Shown in pieces: positions 41,282 through 51,443 of a stretch of 60,460 nt of DNA. A program made the translations under genes and the position numbers. The notes under the pieces were generated by a model. The model was not told the origin of the DNA. It was given only the letters and a program-made list of their open reading frames with translations, and did not search any database. Position 1 is the first letter of the stretch; each line of letters starts with the position of its first letter. Origin of the DNA: Cupriavidus basilensis OR16 (GTDB taxonomy: Bacteria; Pseudomonadota; Gammaproteobacteria; Burkholderiales; Burkholderiaceae); the NCBI RefSeq assembly GCF_000243095.1, contig NZ_AHJE01000037.1, positions 1-60,460 on the forward strand. Reading direction: 5' to 3'.

Positions 41282-44212
41282 GTGAATTTGTTGCGATTGG
41301 ATGGCGTCATGCGCCGCGTGGCAGGCCTGCGGCAAGCAAGCTGGGGCACGCCGATGATGAGAGCCTGGCTTGGTGCACTGCTGGCCGTGTCTGCAGCCTG
41401 GCTGTGCCCGGCGCAGGCGCAGGCCTCCGGCGCTCGCGCCCCCAACATTGCCTTCCACTACGGCAGCAAGCCGCCGGTGGACTCCCTGCAGGCCTTCGAT
41501 ATCGCCGTGGTCGAGCCCGACAGCGGCTTCGATCCGCGCACCGCCGCCACGCCCAATACGCAATGGTTTTCCTACGTCAGCATTGGCGAGGTCGCGCCGT
41601 CGCGCGCCTACCTGAAGGATATTCCCAAGGCCTGGCTGATCGGCAATAACGATGCCTGGGGCGCGCGCGTGGTCGATCAGGCCGCCGACGGCTGGCCCGC
41701 CTTCTACGTGGACAAGGTCATTGCCCCGCTATGGCAGCGCGGCTATCGCGGCTTCTTCCTCGACACGCTCGACTCCTACCAGCTTGCAGCTAAGACGGAC
41801 GCCGAGCGCGCACGCCAGGAGGCCGGCATGGTGGCGGTGATCCGTGCCATCAAGGCACGCTATCCCGAGGCCAGGCTGATCTTCAACCGTGGCTTCGAGA
41901 TCCTGCCGCAGGTCAACCAGCTGGCGTACGCGGTCGCGTTTGAATCGCTGTACCGCGGCTGGGACCAGGGCGGCAAGCGCTACACCGAAGTGAGCGAGGC
42001 CGATCGCAACTGGCTGCTCGGCCAGGCCCGCACGATCCGCGAGAAGTACCGCCTGCCGGTGATCTCGATCGACTACTGCCCGCCTGCCGACCGCAAGTGC
42101 GCGCGCGACACCGCCGCGCAGATCCGTGCGCTGGATATCATCCCCTACGTGGCCGATCCCGGCCTGCAGACGGTTGGCATCGGCAACATCGAGGTCATGC
42201 CACGCCGCGTGCTGGTGGTGCAGGAGCGCGAGCCGGGCGTATCGATCGACAACTCCTCCGGCGTGCGCTTTGTCTCCATGCCGCTGAACTACCTGGGCTA
42301 TCGCGTGGACTTCGCCGAAGCGAGCCAGCCGCTGCCGGAGATCGGCCCGGACCGCTACGCCGGCGTGGTGATCTGGATGGCTGGCAACGTGCGGGACCAG
42401 CCCGGGCGCTTCTTCAGCTGGGTGCAGCACAATATCGACCAGGGCGTGCCAGTGGTGTTCATGAACGATTTCGGCGCGCGCATGAACGGAGCGCTGGCGT
42501 CAAGCCTGCAGCTCAATTCGGTCAAGGGCAAAATCGGCGTCAAGGCGGACGTGGTGTCGAAGGACCCGATGATGGGCTTCGAGATGCCGGTGGCGCCGGA
42601 CCGCACGCAGGCAGTGCCGGTACAGGTGGGCGATGCCCCGGGCTTTCGCTCCCTGCTGCGCCTGAATTCGGGCACGCTGACCTACGACGCCGCCGCGATC
42701 ACCCCCTGGGGCGGCTACGTGCTCGGGCCCTACGCGGTGCGGGAAAGCGCCAATGACCAGGACCGCTGGGTGGTGCAGCCGCTGGCTTTCCTGCGCGAAG
42801 CGCTGCGCCTGCCAGCCATGCCGGTGCCCGATGTCACTACCGAAAACGGACGCCGCCTGCTGACCGTGCACGTGGATGGCGACGGTTTTGCCTCGCGTGC
42901 CGAGATTCCCGGCGGCGGCTTTTCCGGTGAAGTCCTGTTCCGCGAGATCTGGGACCGCTATCGCCTGCCGATGACGATGTCGATCATCGAGGGCGAAGTG
43001 GCCAGCGACGGCATGTATCCCAAGCTGACCGCGCAGCTCGAGCCGATCGCCCGCAAGATCTTCGCGCAGCCCTATGTCGAGGTGGCGAGCCACACCTTCT
43101 CGCATCCGTTCGAGTGGGGCCGCACGGTGCCCGGCGGCACGCACTCGGAGAATGCCACGGAAGGCAGCGACGACTTCCACCTGGCGATTCCCGGCTACAC
43201 GATGGACCTGAAGCGCGAGATCGGCGGCTCGATCGACTATATCAACCGTACCCTGGCGCCCCCTGGCAAGCCGGTCAGCATGCTGCTGTGGTCGGGCGAC
43301 TTGCCAGCCGCCGCCGAGGCCATCAAGCTGACCGACCAGGCTGGCGTGCTCAACATGAACGGCGGCGATACGCTGATCACGCGCAGCAACCCGACCTGGA
43401 CCGCGATCTCGCCGATCGGCGTGAACAAGGCCGACGGTACGTTCCAGATCTTCGCGCCAAACCAGAACGAGAACGTCTACACGAATCTCTGGCATGGCCC
43501 GTACTACGGCTTCGAGCGCGTGATCGAAACGTTTGAGCTGACCGACCGGCCGTACCGCTTCAAGTCGGTCAACATCTACTATCACAACTACTCCGGCACC
43601 AAGGCTGCCTCGCTCAAGGCGCTGCGCAAGGTCTATGACTACGTGCTGAGCCAGCCGCTGATGCCGGTGCATGCCACCGACTACGTGCGCAAGGTGATCG
43701 ACTGGCAAGGCATGGCGGTGGCCCGCGAGCTGGGCGGCGACGCCAGGCAGCCGGCCACCTGGATCGTGCGCGGCGACGCTAACCTTCGCAACGTGCGCTG
43801 GACCGGCGCGGACGTGCCCGACGTGGCTAACTCGCAAGGCGTGACCGGCACCTCGCCGGCGCCTGGCGGCGGTGTCTACGTGCACCTGGCCGATGGTGCC
43901 TCGCGCATCGTCATGCGCGCCCCGAACGCAGCCAACGCCGCGGCTCCCGCCGGCCCCGAGATCGCCGAGGCCAGCGGCTTCGTGCGCAACTGGCAGCGCA
44001 CCGGCCAGGGCGGCGCGCAGCGCATCGGCTTTGACTTCAGCGGCTACTTCAAGCCATTCTTCCGCCTCGCAGGCGCGGACCATTGCCGGGTTGCCATCGA
44101 TGGCAAGCCGGTGCAGGGCGTGCAGGAGCGCGGCACGCTGCGTTTCAATACCACACCCGTTCCCAATCCCAACAATGCCAAGCAAAGCGTCGAAATCACC
44201 TGCGCCGCCTGA
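41282..44212 (+). CDS. pelA: PelA, exopolysaccharide deacetylase/glycoside hydrolase
   Basis: A 976-residue periplasmic protein that deacetylates and trims the GalNAc-rich Pel polymer during export. GTG 41282 follows AAGGGG; ATG 41354 would give a more compact signal peptide (MMRAWLGALLAVSAAWLCPA) and is a real alternative. Domains are a GH166-like glycosidase (about residues 48-310, with WFSYVSIGEVAPSR and RGFFLDTLDSYQ), a middle Rossmann-like part, and a CE4-like deacetylase around 520-800 with the metal Asp in HVDGDGF and the His pair in ASHTFSHPF. Its last 38 bases overlap pelB. First gene of pelABCDEFG, facing away from the diguanylate cyclase. Confidence 0.94.
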   Translation: MNLLRLDGVMRRVAGLRQASWGTPMMRAWLGALLAVSAAWLCPAQAQASGARAPNIAFHYGSKPPVDSLQAFDIAVVEPDSGFDPRTAATPNTQWFSYVSIGEVAPSRAYLKDIPKAWLIGNNDAWGARVVDQAADGWPAFYVDKVIAPLWQRGYRGFFLDTLDSYQLAAKTDAERARQEAGMVAVIRAIKARYPEARLIFNRGFEILPQVNQLAYAVAFESLYRGWDQGGKRYTEVSEADRNWLLGQARTIREKYRLPVISIDYCPPADRKCARDTAAQIRALDIIPYVADPGLQTVGIGNIEVMPRRVLVVQEREPGVSIDNSSGVRFVSMPLNYLGYRVDFAEASQPLPEIGPDRYAGVVIWMAGNVRDQPGRFFSWVQHNIDQGVPVVFMNDFGARMNGALASSLQLNSVKGKIGVKADVVSKDPMMGFEMPVAPDRTQAVPVQVGDAPGFRSLLRLNSGTLTYDAAAITPWGGYVLGPYAVRESANDQDRWVVQPLAFLREALRLPAMPVPDVTTENGRRLLTVHVDGDGFASRAEIPGGGFSGEVLFREIWDRYRLPMTMSIIEGEVASDGMYPKLTAQLEPIARKIFAQPYVEVASHTFSHPFEWGRTVPGGTHSENATEGSDDFHLAIPGYTMDLKREIGGSIDYINRTLAPPGKPVSMLLWSGDLPAAAEAIKLTDQAGVLNMNGGDTLITRSNPTWTAISPIGVNKADGTFQIFAPNQNENVYTNLWHGPYYGFERVIETFELTDRPYRFKSVNIYYHNYSGTKAASLKALRKVYDYVLSQPLMPVHATDYVRKVIDWQGMAVARELGGDARQPATWIVRGDANLRNVRWTGADVPDVANSQGVTGTSPAPGGGVYVHLADGASRIVMRAPNAANAAAPAGPEIAEASGFVRNWQRTGQGGAQRIGFDFSGYFKPFFRLAGADHCRVAIDGKPVQGVQERGTLRFNTTPVPNPNNAKQSVEITCAA

Positions 44213-47200
44213 GCGCGAGCGGCTCCTGCCGCCAGCGTTCGTGCTGACCTTCACCGCGATGGTGGGGATCGGCCTGGCGCTGATGTTTCCGCGCGAAACC
44301 TTGCGCGAACGCCTGCTGGGCGAGGGCCGGGCGGTGGACGGCCTTAGCTTGGCCTACCTGGAAGCCTGGTGGCGGGCCGCGCCCGACGACAGCAGCTTCG
44401 CGGCGGTGCTGGCCGAGCAATATGCGCGCACGGGCCGGCTGGATGAGGCAGAGGGCATGCTGTCCCGGCTGGAGGCGCGCTATGCGGCCAGTCCTGCGGC
44501 CAGCTCCGCGGCCAGCCGGCAAGGGCCGGTGCGCAATGCCAATGCCGCCGACGCCGAGCTGCCCAGCCAGATCCTGCGTACCCGCATCGAGATCGCGCAG
44601 CAGCGCGCGTTTGCTGCGTTGCCGGACACCCCGGAGCGCGAGCACTACATTGAAAAGCTCGGTGGGCTGCTCGACCAGGCGGTGACCATGCAGTGGGGGC
44701 GCGCCGACCTGGAAGAGCTGGCCACCACCGCGCGCTCGATCAACGCGCTCAAGCTGGCACAGGTGTTCTACCAGGCGCTGGCCAAGAGCGATCCTGGCCG
44801 CGCGGCGCTGTGGGACGCGCAGGCTGCGTCAGCGGCGCTCGCGGGCGGCGACTACCAGCAGGCGGCCGACGCGCTGTTTGCCGCGCAGGCCCGCACCACC
44901 GATCCGGCCGAGCAGCGCCGGCTCTTCCTGGCCGCGCTCAAGACGCTGCAGTCCGGCAACCAGCTCGACAAGGCGCTGGCCCAGGCCGAGCAGCACGGCG
45001 GCAAGCTGCTGGATAGCGCTGAAGTCCTGCGTTACCTGACCCGGCTGGCGCTGGCCGCCAACCGGCCCGAGCAGGCCGCGCGCTATGTGCAGCGGCTGCT
45101 GCGCCTGCCGCCGAGCCTGCAGCCCGCGCCCGAAGGCGCATCGCTGCAACGCGCCGAAGTGCGCCGCGTAGCGGCCACCCAGCCATGGGCCGCGCAGGGC
45201 GTGATCTTCCTTGACGGCCCGCGTGGCCTGGCCTTGCGCCGCGCCATGGGCGACGCCGCGATGCCGCACCTGCGCCGCGTGGCGGATACCTCAGGCGCTG
45301 GCATGGCCGCTTCCGCGGCGGCGGGCCAGCCCCGGGCTGCCGCCGCGGCTCCGGCAGCCCCAGCGGCAGCCCCTGCCGGCGCTCCGAGCGCGGCTGAACG
45401 GGCCTTTAACGCCGATGACTACGAACTTGCGTTCCAGGTATTCCTGGCCGCCGGCAAGCTCGACGACGCCCAGCGCGTTGCCGAGACCGCGGTGCGGCGC
45501 CAGCCCGGCGCGGCGCGCTGGCGCGAACGCCTGGCCCAGGTTGCCGAGTGGAATCGCCAACCCACGGTAGCGCTCAAGAGCTGGCTGGAATATGCCCAGG
45601 CCAGCAATGACGAGACCGCCTGGAAGGCCGTGTTGCGCCTGGCGCCCGGCCTGAGCGACGATCGCGCCTACCTGGCCGCGCTGCGCCATCGCGCCGGCAC
45701 GGGCGATCTCGCCACCGTCGACCAGGTGGTCGCCACCTACGAACGGCTGGGCGAGCCCGAGGAGGCCTGGCCTTCCTGCAAAGCCTGAGCCACGGCCCGA
45801 ACGCGCGCCCGGTCATGGAGCGCCAGGCGGAGCTGGCCGAGCGCGCCGGCAAGGATGCCCGCGCCTTCGAGCTTTACGCCGAATTGCAGCAGCGCTTTGG
45901 CCCGCGCCCGCAGTACGCGCTCAAGCAGGCCAACCTGCTCTATGTGCGCGGCAAGCTGGCCGAGGCCTTGCAAGCCATGGTGCCGTCCATGCGCACCGCG
46001 CGTTCCACCGACATCGAATTCTGGCGCACCCTGACCGAGCTGGCCCGCCTGAACCAGCGCGGCGACCTGCTCGAGCAGGGCTACCGGCAATTGATGCTGG
46101 CCATGGCCGAATCGCATGACGACCACTGCATGGCCATGCCGCCCGGCGCCGGGCGCAACAACTGCCTGGCCGAAGTGCGCTATACCGAGGAATCGGATTT
46201 CTCGAACCTGATGGACTTCTACGACAGCTCGCCCATCGATGCCGGGCGCATCGCCGAAGCCAGCTGGCGCAAGAGCGGAAAGCTCGTGTCGCTTGAGCTC
46301 GCCATCAATTACTACACCCGCGCGCGTGCTTACGGCCGCGTCGCCACGCTGCTGCAAGGCATGACCCCTGCCCAGCTCGAGCAGGCCGAGCAATCCAGCC
46401 GCTTCCTGGCCATGCGAGCCGAGTACCAGCGCGCCCGCGGCGAGCGCGAGCTGGCCCTGGCCGACCTGCGCCGTGCCGCCAGCCTGGCCGACGCCGGCAG
46501 CGAGACGCTGGCCGCGCTGATGTGGGCGCTGGTCGATCTCGGCTCGGATACCGAAGTGCGCGCCATGATGCGGCGCCTGAAGGGCGAGGCCGAGGACAAC
46601 CCGGACCTGTGGGGCGCTTTTGCCGCCAGCAGCATGCGCTTCCGGGACGGCCGCACCGCGCTGCACTACCTGCGCAAGATGGCCGATGGCAAGAACGCCG
46701 ATCCACTCTGGCTGGGCCTTGCCGCCGATGCCTACGATGCGATCGGCCAGTCCAGCACCGGGTGGCGCCTGCGCCGCCAGGCCTGGGTCGACCTGCACAA
46801 GGACCAGTCCGCGGCCGGGCGCCGTGCCTCGGATCCCCGCAGCATGGATCCGGCCGCCGAGGAGGAGGACGCGCAGGGCGGTCCCGCGCCGGCCGAGCTG
46901 CGCCGCCAGACCGTGGCGCTCGGGCAGATCTTTGCCTCGGGCGACGTGTCCCAGCGCCTGGTGATCGAGATGCTGCGCGGCGACCGCGCCGTGATGGCCG
47001 GCAGCAATGCCGCCAACGGGCCCGGTCCCGCCAATCCGGCGTCACGGCTGGGCGAGATTCCCGGCCTGCCGGCGCTCGATCCCAAGACGCCACCGGGCAT
47101 GGCGCAACGCGAGGCGCGCCAACAGGCCGTGGTCTCGTCCGCCGCCAAGGAAGTGGCGCTGGCCTGGGCCCTGTCGAACGAATCGAACGAACTGGCGCGT

Positions 47201-48388
47201 GCCTGGCTGGCCCGCCAATATGCTCGCCAGTTGCTGCGCCCGGCTTATGCCGAGATCACGCTGGCGCTGGCCAACCAGGACCTGGCCGCGCTCGACCGTG
47301 TGCTGGAGCGCCAGGCCGGCCGCATTCCGGTGGACAACCAGATCGAAGCCAACGTGCAGCTCGACCGGCTCGGCGCCGCGCAGACGCTGGCCTACGAAAC
47401 CCAGGACACCACCCGCACCGACGACAGCCTGCAGGAAACCCTGCAGGACACGCTGCTGTTCAATGCGCAAGCCATCGAGCCGCGCGTCACGTATCAGCGC
47501 CAGAGCCCGTTGAGCTATTTCGACTATAGCCTGGCTGGCGGCGTGCGCCTGTGGGATGGCTACGACCTCAACCTGCGCGGCGCCTGGCGCACCCAGCACA
47601 GCGTGGACCAGACCCAACTGAGCGGCGTGCCCTCGTCCGACAAGCGCGGTGAGCTGTCGCTCGGCTACCGCGACCAGCACCTGCGCTGGCGTCTCGGCGT
47701 GGGCCGGCGCGACGGCCTGGATAGCGTGACCACCGCGCGCTTCACCGGCGAGTGGCGCGAGGCCAGCCGGTTGCGTTTCACCACGCTGGCCGGCATCAAC
47801 CAGAGCGCCGACGAATCGGCGGCGCTGCGGGTCGGCGGCGTCAAGGATGTGCTCGGCTTGGGCGCAACCTACAACTTCAGCCTGCGCGAATTTGCCGACG
47901 CTCGCATCGAGTACGACCGCTTCCGCGGCCAGGACGGCTCGCAGCTGGGCCACGGCCTGGTGTACGACCTGGAACTGGGCTACCGCATCCGTACCGCTTA
48001 CCCGGACTACACGGTGCGCCTGGTCGGCACCCACGCCACCTACAACGCGCGCGGCGGCACGCTCAGCAACAAGCTGGCCACGCTGGTGCCGGCCAACGGC
48101 GAGGCCACGCCGGGGTTCTACATGCCGCAGGGTTTTACCCAGGCCGGCGTGATATTCGGCTTTGGCACCGAGCTGATCGACGACTACACGCACAAGTGGC
48201 GGCCGTTCGCCGAAATCGGCCTGCTACACGACACCCGCGCGGGGCAGAACTTCCGGGCGCAACTGGGCGTGGCCGGCAAGGTGTTCGGCAACGACCACCT
48301 GTCCATGTATGTGCAGCACGAAACCGCGGCGCGCAATGGCGGCACGCCGCTGACCGAGGTGGGTGTTCGGTACAGATGGCTTTTTTAA
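44175..48388 (+). pseudogene. pelB: PelB, TPR-containing outer-membrane porin, frameshifted
   Basis: ATG 44175 starts a cytoplasmic Lys/Pro-rich stretch, one N-terminal TM (PAFVLTFTAMVGIGLALMF), then a long series of TPR helices in the periplasm and a C-terminal beta-barrel of about 300 residues (from YQRQSPLSYFDYSLAGGVRL to the terminal aromatic VRYRWLF). At 45764-45767 one C is missing: GAG GCC TGG should read GAG GCC CTG GCC, and the next frame continues LAFLQSLSHGPNARPVMERQ without interruption to 48388. Intact it would have about 1400 residues, longer than the Pseudomonas protein. PelB guides and exports the polymer with PelC. Confidence 0.88.
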
Positions 48389-48447
48389 TCCGGGCGGGCA
48401 CGCGAGCGTGCCGGTTCACTGTATGCAATCGAGAAGGGGAGAGAGTC

Positions 48448-49005
48448 ATGGAAACAACTAGCACGAAGCGGAACCGCGCGGCACGACTGCTGGGCTGGTG
48501 CGGTGCGCTGGGCGCAGCGCTGTGGCTGGCCGGATGCGCGGTGACCGATATTGGTCGCGCCCCCACGCTGCCGGCCGGTGAGTCGGTGGCGATCTTGCCG
48601 ATCGTCAACTACACCGAGACGCCGCAGGCAGGCTTGCGCGCCGAGGCCATCGCGGAAAGCCTGCTGAAGACCGGCGGCATCGCCAACGTCAAGCGCTACC
48701 CGGCCAACCTGAACCCGGAAACGTTGTTCGAGCCGGCGGAGCGCGAGTCGGTGGGCAAGGCGCTGGAGTGGGCACGTACCCAGAAGATGCGCTACGCCCT
48801 CACCGGCGCGGTGCAGGAATGGCGCTACAAGGTGGGTGTGGATGGCGAGCCCGCCGTGGGCATCTCGCTGCAACTGCTGGACGTGAGCACGGGCGAAGCC
48901 GTCTGGTCCGCCACTGGCAGCGACAGTGGCTGGAGCCGCGAGTCGCTGTCGGGTACCGCGCAAAAGTTGCTGCGCCGCCTGCTGGCGCCGCTGCGCCAGG
49001 GTTGA
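48448..49005 (+). CDS. pelC: PelC, outer-membrane lipoprotein of the Pel export complex
   Basis: A 185-residue lipoprotein with ATG 48448 after GAAGGGGAGAGAG. The signal peptide ends in the lipobox LAGC at residue about 31, and the mature domain SVAILPIVNYTETPQAGLRAE to SLSGTAQKLLRRLLAPL is the PelC fold. PelC forms a dodecameric ring around the PelB barrel. It is 59 bp after pelB and 13 bp before pelD. Confidence 0.93.
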   Translation: METTSTKRNRAARLLGWCGALGAALWLAGCAVTDIGRAPTLPAGESVAILPIVNYTETPQAGLRAEAIAESLLKTGGIANVKRYPANLNPETLFEPAERESVGKALEWARTQKMRYALTGAVQEWRYKVGVDGEPAVGISLQLLDVSTGEAVWSATGSDSGWSRESLSGTAQKLLRRLLAPLRQG

Positions 49006-49018
49006 ACCGCGGGAGAGC

Positions 49019-50464
49019 ATGATCGTGGCCAATACAGCCGACAAGATACGGGAAGGACAGGGCATTGGCGCGGGTGGCCGCTATTTGCGGTTGCTTGCGC
49101 CCGCCGCGAGCGGACCGGTCTCCGCGGTCGAGCTGGTGGTGACGATGGCTCTGGCGATGGGGCTGGGATACCTGCTCCTGCCCAACAACCCCCTGCTGCT
49201 GGGCCTGGGCTTTCCCTGGGCATGGCTGCTGCCGGTCATCCTGGCGCTGCGCTACGGCACGCTGATTGGCGTGGGCAGCGTGCTGATGATGCTGGGCGGC
49301 TGGTTCTTCTTCCACCAGATCGGCGCCCAGCCGGGTGAGTTCCCGCGCCTGTTCTTCCTGGGCGGGCTGCTCATGGTGCTGGTTGCCGGGCAGTTTGGCG
49401 ACGTCTGGGGCACGCGGCTGGCGCGCGCGCGCGCCGTCAACCGCTACCTGGAAGAGCGCCTCGCGGCCCTCACCAAGAACCACTACCTGCTGCGCGTGTC
49501 CCATGCGCGGCTGGAGAACGACCTGCTGGCCAAGCCCACCACGCTGCGCGACACGCTGTCGCAAATGCGTGCGGTGGCGCTGGAAGATGCCGCGCCGGGT
49601 GGCGTGCTGGTTGGCGCGCGCCCCATGTTGCAAGTGGTGGCGCAAGCGTGCCAGCTTGAAGCGGCCGCGCTCTACGCTGTCGATGGCGAGACGGTATCCA
49701 CCACGGCGTCGGCGCAGATCGGCCCGGCATTCGAGTTCGATCCCGACGATGTGCTGGTGCACCACTGCCTGGAGACGCGCCAGCTGGCCCACCTGCAGGC
49801 CGACGGGGTGTCGCGCCAGTCGCTGGACTATCCGCAGACCCGTTACGTGGCGGTGGCACCGGTGTTGTCCGGGGCCGACAAGCTGGTGGGCCTGCTGGTG
49901 GTCGAGCGCATGCCGTTCCTGTCGCTCAGCTACGAGAACCTGCAGTTGCTGATGGTGCTGATGGGCTATTACGCCGATGGCGTCGAGCACGCCGTGTCCA
50001 CGCGCGCCATCGCGGCCGCGATTCCCGGCTGCCCGTACGACTTCGCGCTGGACTACGCTCGCCTGTCCCGCCTGCGCCGTGACAGCGGCATCAACAGCAC
50101 GATCGTGGCGCTGGTGTTCGACCTGGACGAATCGCGCGACGCGCTGTTCGACCAGGTCATCCGCAGCCGCCGCGCGCTTGACGTGGCCTGGCCGCTGACC
50201 AGCGCGCACCAGCGTGCCCTGCTTACCTTGATGCCGCTGTCGGGCAACGAGGCGGCCTCGGCCTACCTGGTGCGTATCGAAGACATGCTGCGGGCCCAGT
50301 TCGGCACCGATTTCGAAGCGGCGCGCGTCGGCGTGCATATGCTGGCCGTGCCCGCCAACGCGCCGGTGGAGCCGTTGATCCGCTTGCTGCATCGTTGCCA
50401 TGTGGATGTCCAGCCGGCGCCAGTGCCGGTGCCGGTGGCACTGGGCGAGGTTGGCCGTGGGTAA
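49019..50464 (+). CDS. pelD: PelD, c-di-GMP receptor of Pel biosynthesis
   Basis: A 481-residue inner-membrane protein from ATG 49019 behind GGGAGAG. Four TM segments lie in residues 30-125 (MALAMGLGYLLL; PWAWLLPVILALRYG; VGSVLMMLGGWFFF; LFFLGGLLMVLVAG), then a coiled region, a GAF domain (about 180-330) and a degenerate GGDEF domain without the GGDEF signature. The inhibitory-type site survives as RALD in SRRALDVAWPLT, the residues that bind c-di-GMP in the Pseudomonas protein. This makes PelD the point at which c-di-GMP, possibly from the neighbouring GGEEF cyclase, switches on polymer synthesis. Confidence 0.93.
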   Translation: MIVANTADKIREGQGIGAGGRYLRLLAPAASGPVSAVELVVTMALAMGLGYLLLPNNPLLLGLGFPWAWLLPVILALRYGTLIGVGSVLMMLGGWFFFHQIGAQPGEFPRLFFLGGLLMVLVAGQFGDVWGTRLARARAVNRYLEERLAALTKNHYLLRVSHARLENDLLAKPTTLRDTLSQMRAVALEDAAPGGVLVGARPMLQVVAQACQLEAAALYAVDGETVSTTASAQIGPAFEFDPDDVLVHHCLETRQLAHLQADGVSRQSLDYPQTRYVAVAPVLSGADKLVGLLVVERMPFLSLSYENLQLLMVLMGYYADGVEHAVSTRAIAAAIPGCPYDFALDYARLSRLRRDSGINSTIVALVFDLDESRDALFDQVIRSRRALDVAWPLTSAHQRALLTLMPLSGNEAASAYLVRIEDMLRAQFGTDFEAARVGVHMLAVPANAPVEPLIRLLHRCHVDVQPAPVPVPVALGEVGRG

Positions 50465-51443
50465 GCTCGGCATCGGCGGCATCGCCGCGCAAATCGCCGC
50501 CCTGGCGCTGCTGGCTCGCGCCGGTCACAGCACCGCGTTGCTGCTGAGTTTCCTGCTGACGCAAGGGCTCGCCGCGGCGATGATCGCGATGGTGCTGTGG
50601 CGCCTGCTGCCCCGGCGTTTTCGCGTGCCCTTCGCGTGGAGCTACGGCTACTTGTTCGCCTTCTGCTTCCTGGTGCCGCTGGCCGGCGGCATGATCTGCG
50701 TCGGCAGCCTGCTGATCGCGCGCTTCTTCCCGGGACGCCGTCCCACGGCCGGCATCGGCCTGGTCGGGCTGCCGGAGTTCGTCACCCACCTGGTCTCGCG
50801 CGTGACCCACGGCGGCGGCGCCCGCTTGCGCGCCCAGCTGGGCAACACGCGTGCGCCGTTGCCCGAGCGCATGACCGCGCTGGTGGCCATGCAGTCGATG
50901 CCGGCGCGTACCTCCAGCCCGGTGCTGCGTGACCTGCTGGCCGACAGCGCCGACGACGTGCGCCTCTTGGCCTACGGCATGCTGGACGGCGCGGAGAAGC
51001 AGCTGACGCAGAAAATCCTTGTTGAGCTGCCGCGCCTGGAAGACGCGCAGGACGATCGCGAGCGCGGCGAGATCAACAAGCGCCTGGCCGACCTGTACTG
51101 GGAACTGATCTACCAGAACCTGGTGCAGGGCGACGTCTATCGCTACACCGCGGACCAGGCGGAGCGCCACGCGCGCGCCGCGCTGGAGGTCGACGCCGAC
51201 CAGGCCGGCCTGTGGTACATGCGCGGCCGCCTGGCGCTCACCCGCCACGAGCCCGCGCAAGCACGCGCGTGGCTGGAGCGGGCCGAGCAGCTTGGCTTCG
51301 CGCGCGAGCGCACGCTGCCGCTGATGGCCGAAGCCGCCTATCTGGAGCGCGACTACGCCGCCGTGCGCGCCATCTTGCTGTCATTCGACAGCCCATCGCC
51401 GCTGCCACTGGTACGGCCCCTGCTGCGTTACTGGCAATCATGA
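50457..51443 (+). CDS. pelE: PelE, inner-membrane TPR protein of the Pel complex
   Basis: A 328-residue protein from GTG 50457, overlapping the pelD stop by 8 bp (translational coupling). Two TM segments at residues 5-75 (AAQIAALALLARAG region; LLSFLLTQGLAAAMIAM; SYGYLFAFCFLVPLAGG) precede a cytoplasmic TPR-type helical domain (ERHARAALEVDADQAGLWYM). PelE binds PelA and is thought to organise the synthase complex with PelD, PelF and PelG. The stop overlaps pelF as ATGA. Confidence 0.9.
   Translation: MGKLGIGGIAAQIAALALLARAGHSTALLLSFLLTQGLAAAMIAMVLWRLLPRRFRVPFAWSYGYLFAFCFLVPLAGGMICVGSLLIARFFPGRRPTAGIGLVGLPEFVTHLVSRVTHGGGARLRAQLGNTRAPLPERMTALVAMQSMPARTSSPVLRDLLADSADDVRLLAYGMLDGAEKQLTQKILVELPRLEDAQDDRERGEINKRLADLYWELIYQNLVQGDVYRYTADQAERHARAALEVDADQAGLWYMRGRLALTRHEPAQARAWLERAEQLGFARERTLPLMAEAAYLERDYAAVRAILLSFDSPSPLPLVRPLLRYWQS

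Noticed and set aside
40988..41563. A 191-codon minus-strand frame over the pelA start
   Set aside because: It covers the pelA signal peptide and GH domain start; nothing in the translation looks like a protein family.
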